Below, piece by piece: positions 17,469-25,995 of a DNA stretch of 64,000 nucleotides; the first letter of the stretch is position 1, and every line of letters starts with the position of its first letter. Where the stretch lies: positions 1 to 64,000 of the forward strand of contig JBEIHX010000007.1 in the NCBI GenBank assembly GCA_040381075.1, written 5' to 3'. Position numbers and translations under genes: made by a program. The stretch is from JBEIHX01 sp040381075 (GTDB lineage Bacteria > Pseudomonadota > Alphaproteobacteria > Caulobacterales > Aquidulcibacteraceae). Under the pieces are notes generated by a model that was given only the letters and a program-made list of their open reading frames with translations, made no database searches and had not been told where the DNA came from.

Positions 17469-19001
17469 TTACTGCTCGTGAAACGAAATCCGGCCGCACT
17501 GGAAGACCTGGATGACCTGCCCTGGCTGCCAGGCCGGCGGCTGCATCGCCTGCGACCACTCCTGATAGCGCTTCTGCAGGTCACCGACATCCGCGCGCCG
17601 GCGAAAGGTCAGACTGACCGTCTCGCGCGGGTCGCTCGCCAGATCGAACAGCCACGGATACGCGCCAGGCCTCGTGTTCGACAGGAGCTTCAGGTCGCCG
17701 GCCAGCACCGCGAATTCGGGACCAGTGCGCCAGAACAGGGTCTCATGAATGACGTCGGCGCGGCGCGCGGGGCTCATCAGGGGCGTGAGGTCGCGCCCGT
17801 CAAACGCCGTCGGCGACGTCGCCCCCGCAGCCGCCAGCAGGGTCGGGGCGACATCGAGCAGGGACGCGTTGCGCCGGTCGACAAAGCCCTTGGGCCAGGC
17901 GCGCGGCCAGCTGACGATCAGCGGCACCCGCGCGCCGCCCTCGAAGTAGCTGAGCTTGCCGCCAGCCGTCGTCTCGCAGTCGGACACGCCCATATAGGTC
18001 GCCGCGCCATTGTCGGCGGTGAAGACGATGATCGTGTCCTCAGCCGCGCCGGAGGCGTCCACTGCGTCCAGGATCGCGCCGACGCTGCGGTCGAGGGCAT
18101 GGATCATCGCAGCGTAGCTGCGCTGCAGGGGATCCTCGATACTGGCGAAGCGGGCGATATCGCCCTCCAGCGCCTGAAACGGCGCGTGCGGCGCCAGATG
18201 CGCCAGATACACGAAATACGGCGCGTCACCCGACGCCTTGATGTAGTCGACCGCCCTGCTGGTCAGCAGATCTGTCAGATAGGTGGTTTCGTCGGACTCA
18301 ATGACCGGAGGCTGATCATCGCCAGCGGCGTCCGACATCAATCGCACCCAGTCCGCCCGCCGGGTGAAGCTGCGCGTCCCGACATAGGGGGCAGGCAGAC
18401 TGACAAGGCCGGGGGTTCCCTCGCGCGCATAGGAGGTCTCGCCGGCAAGAAAGCCGAAAAAGCGGTCAAACCCGCGCGCTGTCGGCAGACGGTCCGGGGT
18501 TGCGCCAAGATGCCACTTGCCGAACATCGCCGTGCGGTAGCCGGCCGCCTTCAGATCGCCCGCGAACACGCGTTGCCCGGGCGCCAGACCATGTCCGCCG
18601 CCGTCTGCGCCCTCGGGGGTAAGAAACTCAAAGCCATGGCGCTGCTGATACTGGCCGGTCATCAGGGCGGCCCGGGACGGACTGCAGACCGCCGCCGTCG
18701 CATAGCCGCGCCGGAACAGCACGCCGCGCCGCGCCAGACGCTCGATGTTGGGCGTCGCCACGCTCCGCACCGACCCGCCATAGGCCGAGAGATCAAGGGC
18801 TGCGAGATCATCGGCCACGATCAGGATCAGGTTGGGCCTGCCAGCCCGGGCGCCCGGCGCGCGCGCCGCATGCGCCCCGCCCTGCTCCGGCTGCGCCGCG
18901 GCGGCGTGGGGGCCGGACGCGTGCGGCGCGGCGGCGCTGGAAACGCAGGCAGCGGCCGCAAACAGCACGGCGCAGACGACGGCAAGATGTCGGACCGCCA
19001 T
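17469..19001 (-). CDS. Lipoprotein type I sulfatase
   Basis: Sulfatase of 510 aa that hydrolyses sulfate esters with a formylglycine nucleophile. Lipoprotein signal with Cys19 in LFAAAAC. Metal-binding DD is at 64-65 (IVADDLAALDL); the modification motif is VCSPSRAALMTG with the Cys at ~106 (C-x-P-S-R, convertible to formylglycine); the catalytic GKWHLG is at ~161-166; the C-terminal metal site lies in TADNGAA. It is divergent from the FGE gene at 19169, which would supply its activation, and related in sequence to the sulfatase at 20242. The Sec-type lipid anchor implies the enzyme works in the periplasm or at the cell surface. Substrate unknown. Confidence 0.95.
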   Translation of the reverse strand: MAVRHLAVVCAVLFAAAACVSSAAAPHASGPHAAAAQPEQGGAHAARAPGARAGRPNLILIVADDLAALDLSAYGGSVRSVATPNIERLARRGVLFRRGYATAAVCSPSRAALMTGQYQQRHGFEFLTPEGADGGGHGLAPGQRVFAGDLKAAGYRTAMFGKWHLGATPDRLPTARGFDRFFGFLAGETSYAREGTPGLVSLPAPYVGTRSFTRRADWVRLMSDAAGDDQPPVIESDETTYLTDLLTSRAVDYIKASGDAPYFVYLAHLAPHAPFQALEGDIARFASIEDPLQRSYAAMIHALDRSVGAILDAVDASGAAEDTIIVFTADNGAATYMGVSDCETTAGGKLSYFEGGARVPLIVSWPRAWPKGFVDRRNASLLDVAPTLLAAAGATSPTAFDGRDLTPLMSPARRADVIHETLFWRTGPEFAVLAGDLKLLSNTRPGAYPWLFDLASDPRETVSLTFRRRADVGDLQKRYQEWSQAMQPPAWQPGQVIQVFQCGRISFHEQ

Positions 19002-19168
19002 CGAACACCCCCTTCAAGATCGCCCTTCAGGACGGGATGAGCTTGACAGACTGTGGCGACAAAGGAAAGCCTGTGTGTCGACACTTTGGTCCGCGACGGC
19101 GACGACGCCTAAGGACCTTCGAGAGCCATGCGTCCCATGCCGGGACGTGCGCAGCGAGAGGTATTCGG

Positions 19169-20227
19169 GTGCGGCGAAGGCGGACCTTGCTGGGCAGGCT
19201 GGGCAGGCTGAGAGGGCCGCGCGGACTGGGCGGATGTCTGGTTGCGGCGGTCCTTGCCGGCTGTGGCGCGCCAGGCCAAGGCGCCGGCTCTGGCGCCACC
19301 CAACGCGACAGCGCCGGCGCAGCGGCGCGACCCGCTGAGGGGGCGCAGAGCTGTCCGCTGGCCGCTGCGTCTGACAGCCGCGGCGTGTGGATCCCCGCAC
19401 AAACGGCGACCATCGGGTCGCGCGACTTCGACCCGGAGGAGGCGCCGCCGCTCACCGTCAGTGTCACTGGGTTCTGGATCGACCGCACCGAAGTGACGAC
19501 CACGCAGTTCGCGCAGTTTGTTCAGGCGACGGGCTATGTCACCCTTGCCGAGCGCACCGGTTCAGATGGGGCGCCGTCAGGCGGCGCGGTGTTCGACGGC
19601 GGCTGGCGGCTTGATCAGGACGCCACCTGGCGCAAGCCGTTCGGCAGCGAGGGCCCTGACGCCCGCGCCGAGGCGCCCGTCGTGCAGGTCGCCTACGCCG
19701 ACGCCCTCGCCTATGCGGCCTGGCGCGGTCGCGACCTGCCGAGCGAAGCCGAATGGGAGATCGCCGCGCGCGGCGGTCTCGCGCAGGCCGATTACGTGTG
19801 GGGAGATGCGCCGCGCCAGCCAGATGGCGCGCCGGCTGCCAACCACTGGCAGGGCATTTTTCCGGCAGTTGACACGGGAGACGACGGCTACCGCGGACTG
19901 GCCCCGGTGGGGTGTTTCGCGCCAAACGGCTACGGCCTGTACGACATGGCCGGAAATGTCTGGGAATGGACCAAAGACGCCTGGTCGATGCGCGGCCAGG
20001 CAGGCGCTCGGGACCGCGGCTACGCCAGCGCCGCGCAGGATCCGGCGCTGGCGAGCGGCGTTCGCAACGGGCGGGTCATCAAGGGCGGGTCCTGGCTGTG
20101 TGCGGACAACTTCTGCAGGCGCTACCGCCCGGCGGCGCGCCAGCCTGGCGACCCCACCCTGGGCGCCAATCACATCGGCTTTCGCACCGTACTGCGGGTC
20201 GAACCGCCATCTCAACCGCCTGGCTGA
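19169..20227 (+). CDS. Exported formylglycine-generating enzyme (SUMF1/FGE) lipoprotein
   Basis: FGE-sulfatase domain protein of 352 aa that would oxidise the sulfatase motif Cys to formylglycine. Family signs: GFWIDRTEVTTTQFAQFV, LPSEAEWEIAARGG, NGYGLYDMAGNVWEWT, and the C-terminal active site GGSWLCADNFCRRYRPAARQ. The two Cys (~311 and ~316, spacing CxxxxC) correspond to the redox/copper pair of genuine aerobic FGE, which many related non-FGE proteins lack. The start is GTG at 19169, with GAGAGG 7 nt upstream; it begins an Arg-rich Sec signal ending in the lipobox VLAGC (Cys32). A longer frame from ATG 19037 adds 44 residues of odd composition. The sulfatase gene downstream begins 14 nt after its stop. 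Export of an FGE is unusual for bacteria. Confidence 0.9.
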   Translation: MRRRRTLLGRLGRLRGPRGLGGCLVAAVLAGCGAPGQGAGSGATQRDSAGAAARPAEGAQSCPLAAASDSRGVWIPAQTATIGSRDFDPEEAPPLTVSVTGFWIDRTEVTTTQFAQFVQATGYVTLAERTGSDGAPSGGAVFDGGWRLDQDATWRKPFGSEGPDARAEAPVVQVAYADALAYAAWRGRDLPSEAEWEIAARGGLAQADYVWGDAPRQPDGAPAANHWQGIFPAVDTGDDGYRGLAPVGCFAPNGYGLYDMAGNVWEWTKDAWSMRGQAGARDRGYASAAQDPALASGVRNGRVIKGGSWLCADNFCRRYRPAARQPGDPTLGANHIGFRTVLRVEPPSQPPG

Positions 20228-20241
20228 ACGGAGAAGACGCC

Positions 20242-21786
20242 ATGAAAACTCCCCCGCCCGTGCGCGCGCGCGCTGCAACCCTGCGGCTTGGCGCACTGCT
20301 CGCCATGTTGCTGTGCGCGGCGGCCTGCGGCACGCGCGCTGCGCCACCAGGCGACGGCGTGCGCGCAGACGCCCCCGCCAGACGGCCCAACGTCATCATC
20401 ATCGTCGCCGACGACCTCGGCTACAACGATATCGGCGCCAATGGCGGGCGCATCGCCACGCCCAATATCGACGCCCTCGCGCGCGCCGGCGCGCGCATGA
20501 CGAGCGGGTACGTGACTGCGGCGGTCTGCGCGCCATCGCGCGCCGCCTTGATGTCGGGACGACAGCAAACGCGGTTCGGATTTGAGTTCAATCCGGTGGG
20601 CCGCGACGCCCAGGGCGGAATGGCTCTCAGCGAGATCACAATCGCCCAGACGATGAAGGCCGCAGGCTACCGCACGGGCATGGTCGGCAAATGGCACCTG
20701 GGCCAGGCGCCGGGATTCACCCCGCTTGATCGCGGCTTTGACAGTTTTTTCGGCATCCTCGGCGGCGCCACGCCCTATCTGACAACGGTTGGCGCAAAGG
20801 ATCTGCATGTGGTGACCGCCGAAGACCGCCTGATCACACGCGACCGGCTGCCGATCTATGACGGGCGCACCCGCGTCGAACCGGACGGCTATGTCACCGA
20901 TGTGCTCACCGACAAGGCGGTGGACTTCGTCAGCGCCCCGGGCGGCCAGCCTTTCTTTCTCTACCTCGCCTATACCGCTCCCCACACGCCGCTGCAGGCG
21001 CCTGAAAAATATCTGGCGCGCACCGGAGATCAGCCATCTGACCATCATCGCGTCTATACGGCGATGATGCTGGGGCTCGATGCAGGGGTGGGGCGCCTGA
21101 CCGCACGACTGAAGGAGCTCGGAGTCTATGAGGACACGCTGATCATCTTCCTGAGTGACAATGGCTGTGCGAGCTATGTCGGCGGCGCCTGTTCCAACGC
21201 GCCGCTGAAGGGATACAAGGGCTATCCCTGGGATGGCGGCCTGCGGGTGCCATTTCTGGTGTCGTGGCCAAGCCGGATCAGACCGTCGGTCGACGCCCGC
21301 CCTGTGAGTTCGCTCGACGTCGCAGCCACGGCGGCGGCGGCGGCCGGAGCAACTCATCCCAGGGCTGAGGGACAGGACCTTGTCCGCCTGCTCTCACAGC
21401 GCGCAAAACCCGAAGCGCGCACGCTGTTCTGGCGCATGGGCCCAACCAGGATCGTGCGCGATGCGCGCTGGAAGCTTCTGGTTGTGAACAAGGCCGCGCC
21501 GCCGCAACCCGGCGCCGATGAAGCCGGGTCGGACGATCTCGGCCGCTCCATCCGTCCGGACGGGGCGCCGGCGCAGGTTTCGTCACTCGGCCAGTGGACG
21601 CTGCTCTATGACATGCGCACAGATCCGGGCGAAACCAGCAATGTCGCCGCGCAGCATCCGGACGTCGTGCGCGACCTGCTGGCGCGCTGGGAGGCCTGGA
21701 ACGCCGGCAATGTCGCGCCGCAGTGGACGAGCCGGCGCGCGGTCAATGCGGAAGTCGACGCCATGCGCGTTGAGCTCTTCAATTAG
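20242..21786 (+). CDS. Lipoprotein type I sulfatase
   Basis: Second sulfatase, 514 aa. Lipoprotein signal with Cys29 in LLCAAAC; metal-binding IVADDLGYND (Asp57, Asp58); modification motif VCAPSRAALMSG with the target Cys at ~96; GKWHLG at ~150; distal metal site LSDNGCASY. The ATG at 20242 has GGAG ~9 nt upstream and sits 14 nt after the FGE stop, so the two are co-transcribed. The alpha/beta hydrolase gene follows after 8 nt. A longer frame in this register starts at 19912 inside the FGE gene and is rejected in favour of the signal-peptide start. The lipid anchor matches that of its FGE and of the divergent sulfatase. Confidence 0.95.
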   Translation: MKTPPPVRARAATLRLGALLAMLLCAAACGTRAAPPGDGVRADAPARRPNVIIIVADDLGYNDIGANGGRIATPNIDALARAGARMTSGYVTAAVCAPSRAALMSGRQQTRFGFEFNPVGRDAQGGMALSEITIAQTMKAAGYRTGMVGKWHLGQAPGFTPLDRGFDSFFGILGGATPYLTTVGAKDLHVVTAEDRLITRDRLPIYDGRTRVEPDGYVTDVLTDKAVDFVSAPGGQPFFLYLAYTAPHTPLQAPEKYLARTGDQPSDHHRVYTAMMLGLDAGVGRLTARLKELGVYEDTLIIFLSDNGCASYVGGACSNAPLKGYKGYPWDGGLRVPFLVSWPSRIRPSVDARPVSSLDVAATAAAAAGATHPRAEGQDLVRLLSQRAKPEARTLFWRMGPTRIVRDARWKLLVVNKAAPPQPGADEAGSDDLGRSIRPDGAPAQVSSLGQWTLLYDMRTDPGETSNVAAQHPDVVRDLLARWEAWNAGNVAPQWTSRRAVNAEVDAMRVELFN

Positions 21787-21794
21787 GACGCGCC

Positions 21795-22667
21795 ATGTCT
21801 GTCAGCATCCTGTCGCGGCGCGCAGCACTCGCCGCCTTCATCGCCGCCGCCGGCTGTGCGGCGCGACCCGATCTCATTGCGGAGGACCGCATGGCGGTCG
21901 CGGGTCGCCATGGCGCCATTGACGTGCGCACCTTCGGCGCACCGCGCGGTCTCACGGTTGTCATGATCCCCTCGCTCGGGCGCGGCGCGGGCGACTTCGA
22001 GATGCTGGCGCGCGCCGTTGCGGCCAGCGGATTTCACGCCGCCTGCCCCGAGCCGCGCGGCTTCGCCGCGTCGGCCCCCTACGGCGCACAGACAGATCTT
22101 GGCGACCTCGCCGAGGACATCGCCGACGTGATCGCCGCCACGGCAGCGGGGCGGCCCGCTGTCGTCCTCGGCCACGCCTTTGGCAACCGCGTCGCGCGGA
22201 TGTGCGCGGCACTGCGCCCTGATCTGGTGCGCGCCGTTGTGCTGCTCGCCGCAGGCGGCAAAGTCGCCATGGCGCCGGAGATTGAGCAGGCGCTTCTGGC
22301 GTCATTCGATCTGGACCTGCCGGATGCAGTGCGGATGAAAGCCGTCGCCACGGCGTTCTTCGCGCCAGGCAATGATGCGACGGTGTGGCGCGACGGGTGG
22401 CGGCGCGATATCGCCGAGGCGCAGATTGCAGCAAGTGAACGCACGCCTGTCGACGCCTGGTGGCAGGCCGGCGCTGCGCCGGTCCTGGTCGTGCAGCCGA
22501 AACAGGATGTTCTTGCCCCGGCTGAAAATGCAGAGAAGCTTCGTGTGGCCGCGCCGGATCGGGTGCGGGTGGTCTATGTCGAAAATGCCGGCCACGCGCT
22601 GCTGCCCGAACAGCCTGCCGCTGTCGCCGGGGCGGTGATCAGCTTCCTGCGATCACTCGAGGGCTGA
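21795..22667 (+). CDS. Alpha/beta hydrolase fold protein lacking the nucleophile Ser
   Basis: Alpha/beta hydrolase of 290 aa at the end of the FGE-sulfatase operon. The N-terminus SRRAALAAFIAAAGC combines a twin-arginine-like start with a lipobox (Cys21). The fold is well conserved (TVVMIPSLGRGAGDFEMLA, PEPRGFAAS), and the acid loop (PKQDVLAP) and His loop (NAGHALLP) are intact. But the nucleophile elbow reads LGHAFGNR: residue 128 is Ala (codon GCC at 22176-22178) where Ser, Asp or Cys is expected. Either the protein is a binding/pseudoenzyme component or it works by another route. The start ATG at 21795 lies 8 nt after the sulfatase stop. Confidence 0.88.
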   Translation: MSVSILSRRAALAAFIAAAGCAARPDLIAEDRMAVAGRHGAIDVRTFGAPRGLTVVMIPSLGRGAGDFEMLARAVAASGFHAACPEPRGFAASAPYGAQTDLGDLAEDIADVIAATAAGRPAVVLGHAFGNRVARMCAALRPDLVRAVVLLAAGGKVAMAPEIEQALLASFDLDLPDAVRMKAVATAFFAPGNDATVWRDGWRRDIAEAQIAASERTPVDAWWQAGAAPVLVVQPKQDVLAPAENAEKLRVAAPDRVRVVYVENAGHALLPEQPAAVAGAVISFLRSLEG

Positions 22668-22756
22668 GGCAGCGCCCCGATCTCTCCCGACAGGCTTCCC
22701 GGATCACCCTCTGCGGCCAGTTCCCCGGACGGACGCCGCCGGGAGGGTGCATCGCA

Positions 22757-23929
22757 TCACTCCCGGGCGAAGGCGATGGCGAGACGCAGCCCCGCGACGA
22801 CAACCGCATCGGCGTCCCGGTCGCCGCCCGCGTTCCAGACAGCCTGCAGATTGGGCTGCACGCGCAGCCACGGCGACACGGTGTCAGAGTAGGTGAGCTC
22901 CAGTCCAGCTTCGCCCTCGGCGGGATTGAGCCCGCCAAGCGCCAGCAGCGATTGGGTCTTGTCGCTGATCCGGCCGAACCGGGCGCCGACGCTGAATTGG
23001 GAGTCCGGCCGCCCCGGCGCCATGCGCTCCACACGCAGTCCGGTGGAGAGGCTGCCGGCAAAGATCCCGGTATCGCCATCGGAAGCGCCCAGCCGCAGGA
23101 ACCCGGTGGTCATGCGCGACGCCTCATGGCCGCCGAGACGGCGCTCGGCCAGGGCGTAGACGCCCCAGGGGCGCCGCTGGACAGGATTTCCGGACGGATC
23201 AACGTCGGCCACATCATCCTGCTTGCGGGTGTAGGCCCAGGCGCCAAGGGCGAGCTTGCCGCTGACGTTCAAACCAGCTTCGGCGATCACAAGGGCGCCC
23301 TCATCAAACGAGGTGTCGACGCCGCCGGGATCACCAGGGGAGTTGGCCGCAGCATTGAACGCCGCCGCCTGAACATAACCGGCTTCCCCGCGGGTGACCT
23401 TTCCCATGACGCCGAGAGCCGAGGACGGAAAGATCGACGGACCGTTCGGGCCCGTGGCCGCGAGTTCGGAGCCGATGCCGTAGGTTGGACCGATCAACAG
23501 GCCAGACGCTTCGGTCGCGTAGAACTCCGCATTGAGATCCATCAGACCGACCCGCGACAGCCCCCGCGCGTACCCCTGCTCGTAATAGAGTTCGAACAGC
23601 CGCGCGCGCTGGGCGCCGACTTCGATGTTGTCGACCCCCTCCAGGGACCCGACATGGTCATTGGGGATGGCGCCCGAATTGTTCAGCACGTAGCCGACGA
23701 TCCTGGCGCCCTGCACACCAAAGGCGCGCTCCAGATCCAGCGTCCCGGTCAGCGACAGATCATCAAGCACAACGCCGCGCCTGACGCCGCCTGAGATCGG
23801 ACCTATCACATCGGCCGTGTACTCCAGGCTCCACGTCAACGCAGGCTCTGACGCACCCTGACCCTGCTCGGCGGCCACAGCCGCAGGAAGGGCGAGCGCG
23901 AGACCAATGATGGCGAGGCATCTGCTCAT
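22757..23929 (-). CDS. OprB-like carbohydrate-selective porin
   Basis: Outer-membrane beta-barrel of 390 aa. Signal peptide MSRCLAIIGLALALPAAVAAEQ; the mature part has alternating amphipathic strands with family-like segments ELYYEQGYARGLSRVGLMDLNAEFY, SSALGVMGKV and the C-terminal strand GLRLAIAFARE. The length and the late region with SVGARFGRISD and LELTYSDTVSPWLRVQPNLQ fit the OprB family of passive sugar porins. ATG at 23929 follows AGGA. It converges on the sulfatase operon (89-nt gap) and has a 223-nt gap upstream that presumably holds its promoter. A link to uptake of desulfated sugars is plausible but unproven. Confidence 0.88.
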   Translation of the reverse strand: MSRCLAIIGLALALPAAVAAEQGQGASEPALTWSLEYTADVIGPISGGVRRGVVLDDLSLTGTLDLERAFGVQGARIVGYVLNNSGAIPNDHVGSLEGVDNIEVGAQRARLFELYYEQGYARGLSRVGLMDLNAEFYATEASGLLIGPTYGIGSELAATGPNGPSIFPSSALGVMGKVTRGEAGYVQAAAFNAAANSPGDPGGVDTSFDEGALVIAEAGLNVSGKLALGAWAYTRKQDDVADVDPSGNPVQRRPWGVYALAERRLGGHEASRMTTGFLRLGASDGDTGIFAGSLSTGLRVERMAPGRPDSQFSVGARFGRISDKTQSLLALGGLNPAEGEAGLELTYSDTVSPWLRVQPNLQAVWNAGGDRDADAVVVAGLRLAIAFARE

Positions 23930-24152
23930 GGCGTCCTCTTCATGCAGCCCTGCCTTGACCCAGGATGTGATCGTTCAGCCGCCTCATGCAATCCGTCCGC
24001 ACACGGCCTCCAGCCTTGCCTAGACGGTTTGGGATCGCCCGCAAAGCCATCCTCTCTGCGCCGTTGGCTGTCGCCGGTCCGCAGGCGGGCGCAATGGATG
24101 GCTGGCCGACGGATGCGCCATCGCGGCTGCGCGGCGGCGCACGCCAGCACCG

Positions 24153-24854
24153 TCATACAACGCCGCCAACCAGGCTCCCGATGGCGGCGGTGAGCGCCAT
24201 GGCGGCCGCTCCCCAGAAGGTGACCCGCACCACGCCCGCCGCCATCGGCGCCCCGCCGGCGCGCGCGCCGATCGCCCCAAGGGCGGCCAGACAGACCAGC
24301 GAGGTGAGCGACACAGTCCAGGCGATGGAGGGTTCAGGCGCCACAAGACCGGCGCCCAGGGGCAGGATGGCCCCGGCGGCGAAGGTGATGGCCGACGTGA
24401 CCGCCGCCTGAAGCGGGCGGGCCGCCGTCATGTCGGAGATATGCAGTTCATCGCGTGCATGCGCGCCGAGTGCGTCCCTCGCGCTCAGCTGGTCCGCAAC
24501 GGCGCGCGCGAGATCGGGCGTCAGACCGCGCGCCTGGTAGATCGCGGCGAGTTCCTCGCGTTCAAAGACCGGGTCGTCCTCAAGCTCCTGGCGCTCCCGC
24601 GCAAGGTCCGCCTTCTCGGCGTCGGCCTGGGAGCTCACGGACACATATTCGCCCGCCGCCATGGACATCGCGCCAGCGACCAGGGCCGCGACCCCGGCCA
24701 GCAGGATGTCCGCCTTGCCGGACGCCGCCGCTGCAACGCCGACGATCAGGCTGGCGGTGGAGACGATCCCGTCATTGGCCCCGAGAACCGCGGCGCGCAG
24801 CCATCCGATGCGGGCGATGGCGTGACGCTCGCTGTGGACCTTCAGTCTGGACAT
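24153..24854 (-). CDS. VIT/CCC1 family transporter
   Basis: Integral membrane protein of 233 aa of the VIT1/CCC1 family (iron/manganese export). Features: HAIARIGWLRAAVLGANDGIVSTASLIVGVAAA spread over the first TM region, GAMSMAAGEYVSVSSQADAE (signature of the second TM and cytoplasmic start), a charged cytosolic helical segment ~80-140 containing ERQELEDDP and HARDELHI, then three TM helices to the C-terminus. Start ATG at 24854 follows GGGGAG; an upstream frame to 24884 adds ten residues and is less likely. It is located after a DEDDh exonuclease gene on the same strand (58-nt gap). Confidence 0.93.
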   Translation of the reverse strand: MSRLKVHSERHAIARIGWLRAAVLGANDGIVSTASLIVGVAAAASGKADILLAGVAALVAGAMSMAAGEYVSVSSQADAEKADLARERQELEDDPVFEREELAAIYQARGLTPDLARAVADQLSARDALGAHARDELHISDMTAARPLQAAVTSAITFAAGAILPLGAGLVAPEPSIAWTVSLTSLVCLAALGAIGARAGGAPMAAGVVRVTFWGAAAMALTAAIGSLVGGVV

Positions 24855-24912
24855 TGCGATCTCCCCGATCCGGCCGGCGCGCACGCCGGCCCTGGCATGG
24901 CGCGCGCCCGCT

Positions 24913-25809
24913 TCACGCCCACTGGCGCGCCGAATACCTCAGCGTCGCCGGCAGGTCGCTGACCGGCACCTTGCGCTGCCCGGCATAGACCTCGCGGTGC
25001 AGCCAGTCGACCTCGGCGTCAGGGTCCTGCGTCGCAATCCACCAGGACTTCGACCGCGTCCCGTCGCCTGCATCCCAGCGATAGCCGCGGCTCTTCAGCA
25101 GCGCCCGCGCCTCGAAGGGTGCGTTTTCCGCGCGTACAGCCTTGAGCGGACGACGCGCACTCTCAAGGAGAGCCGCCAGCGCAGGGCGTCCCGACACCGG
25201 CAGGGGACGCGACAGCAGAAACAGGCCGGCGAGCGCATCCGACAGCGCCCTGTGTCCGTCGTAGAACCAGCCCTCATGCAGCAGCAGATAATCCAGCCTG
25301 CCGCTTGCCAGCCCCTCCTCGCGCCAGCTGATGTCCGTCAGCGAGCATGCCCAGCTGAGCCCCTCAAACACCGGCCAGTGCTTTTCCACCATCGGCCGGT
25401 CAAAGGTCGCATTGTGCGCGATCACCAGCTGGGCGGACGCCATCACGCGCTCCACGGCCTCTGCCGGGATGGACTGGCCTGCGACATCGGCGTCGGCGAG
25501 ACCGTGCACCTGGGTGCTCGCCGCCGGGATCGGGATTGACGGCTGACGCAGGCCGGAGAACGCCTCCTGATCCAGAACGCGCACGATCTCGCCCGTGGCG
25601 CGGTCATAATCAAAGGGCAGGAGCGCGAGTTCGATCACTTCATCGCTCTCCGGGTCGAGCCCGGTCGTCTCGACGTCCACATAAACGGCGCGACGCACGC
25701 CGGGCCCGCCCCTTGCGTCGAGACCCCAGCGGGACGGCGGGGGGATGCGCTTGAGCACGCGGTGATCCGGGCTCGCGGCGAGCAGGCGTTCGGCTTCGGC
25801 AAGGTCCAT
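24913..25809 (-). CDS. DEDDh 3'-5' exonuclease (DnaQ-like)
   Basis: Exonuclease-domain protein of 298 aa. The catalytic motifs are complete: Exo I VYVDVETTGLD (~42-52), Exo II AHNATFDRPMV (~132-142) and Exo III DGHRALSDA (~188), giving the DEDDh metal-binding set. The C-terminal ~90 residues include LLKSRGYRWDAGDGTRSKSWW, an element found at the ends of stand-alone DnaQ-like nucleases. It lacks the polymerase-binding features that would identify it as the replicative epsilon subunit, so a repair or RNA/DNA-processing role is more likely. Divergent from NDH-2 across a 186-nt gap. Confidence 0.9.
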   Translation of the reverse strand: MDLAEAERLLAASPDHRVLKRIPPPSRWGLDARGGPGVRRAVYVDVETTGLDPESDEVIELALLPFDYDRATGEIVRVLDQEAFSGLRQPSIPIPAASTQVHGLADADVAGQSIPAEAVERVMASAQLVIAHNATFDRPMVEKHWPVFEGLSWACSLTDISWREEGLASGRLDYLLLHEGWFYDGHRALSDALAGLFLLSRPLPVSGRPALAALLESARRPLKAVRAENAPFEARALLKSRGYRWDAGDGTRSKSWWIATQDPDAEVDWLHREVYAGQRKVPVSDLPATLRYSARQWA

Positions 25810-25995
25810 GGCTCCTGCTTAGCAGATTCCCCGCCCTGACGCCGCCGCGGCCGCGTCAGGCGACACGGACGCGCGCATCACGGGCGCCCGCGGGGTGATT
25901 TGCCCGGCATGCTTGATTTTCGCAGACGCCGCGTCACATGGTTGTGACCACGCCTGTCCCTGTGGACGGGCGTCCTTCCAGTGCGAGGCCCGCCC

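Noticed and set aside
19037..19168. Longer FGE start at ATG 19037
   Set aside because: It adds 44 Arg/His/Cys-rich residues in front of a good lipoprotein signal; GTG 19169 has the better ribosome-binding site.
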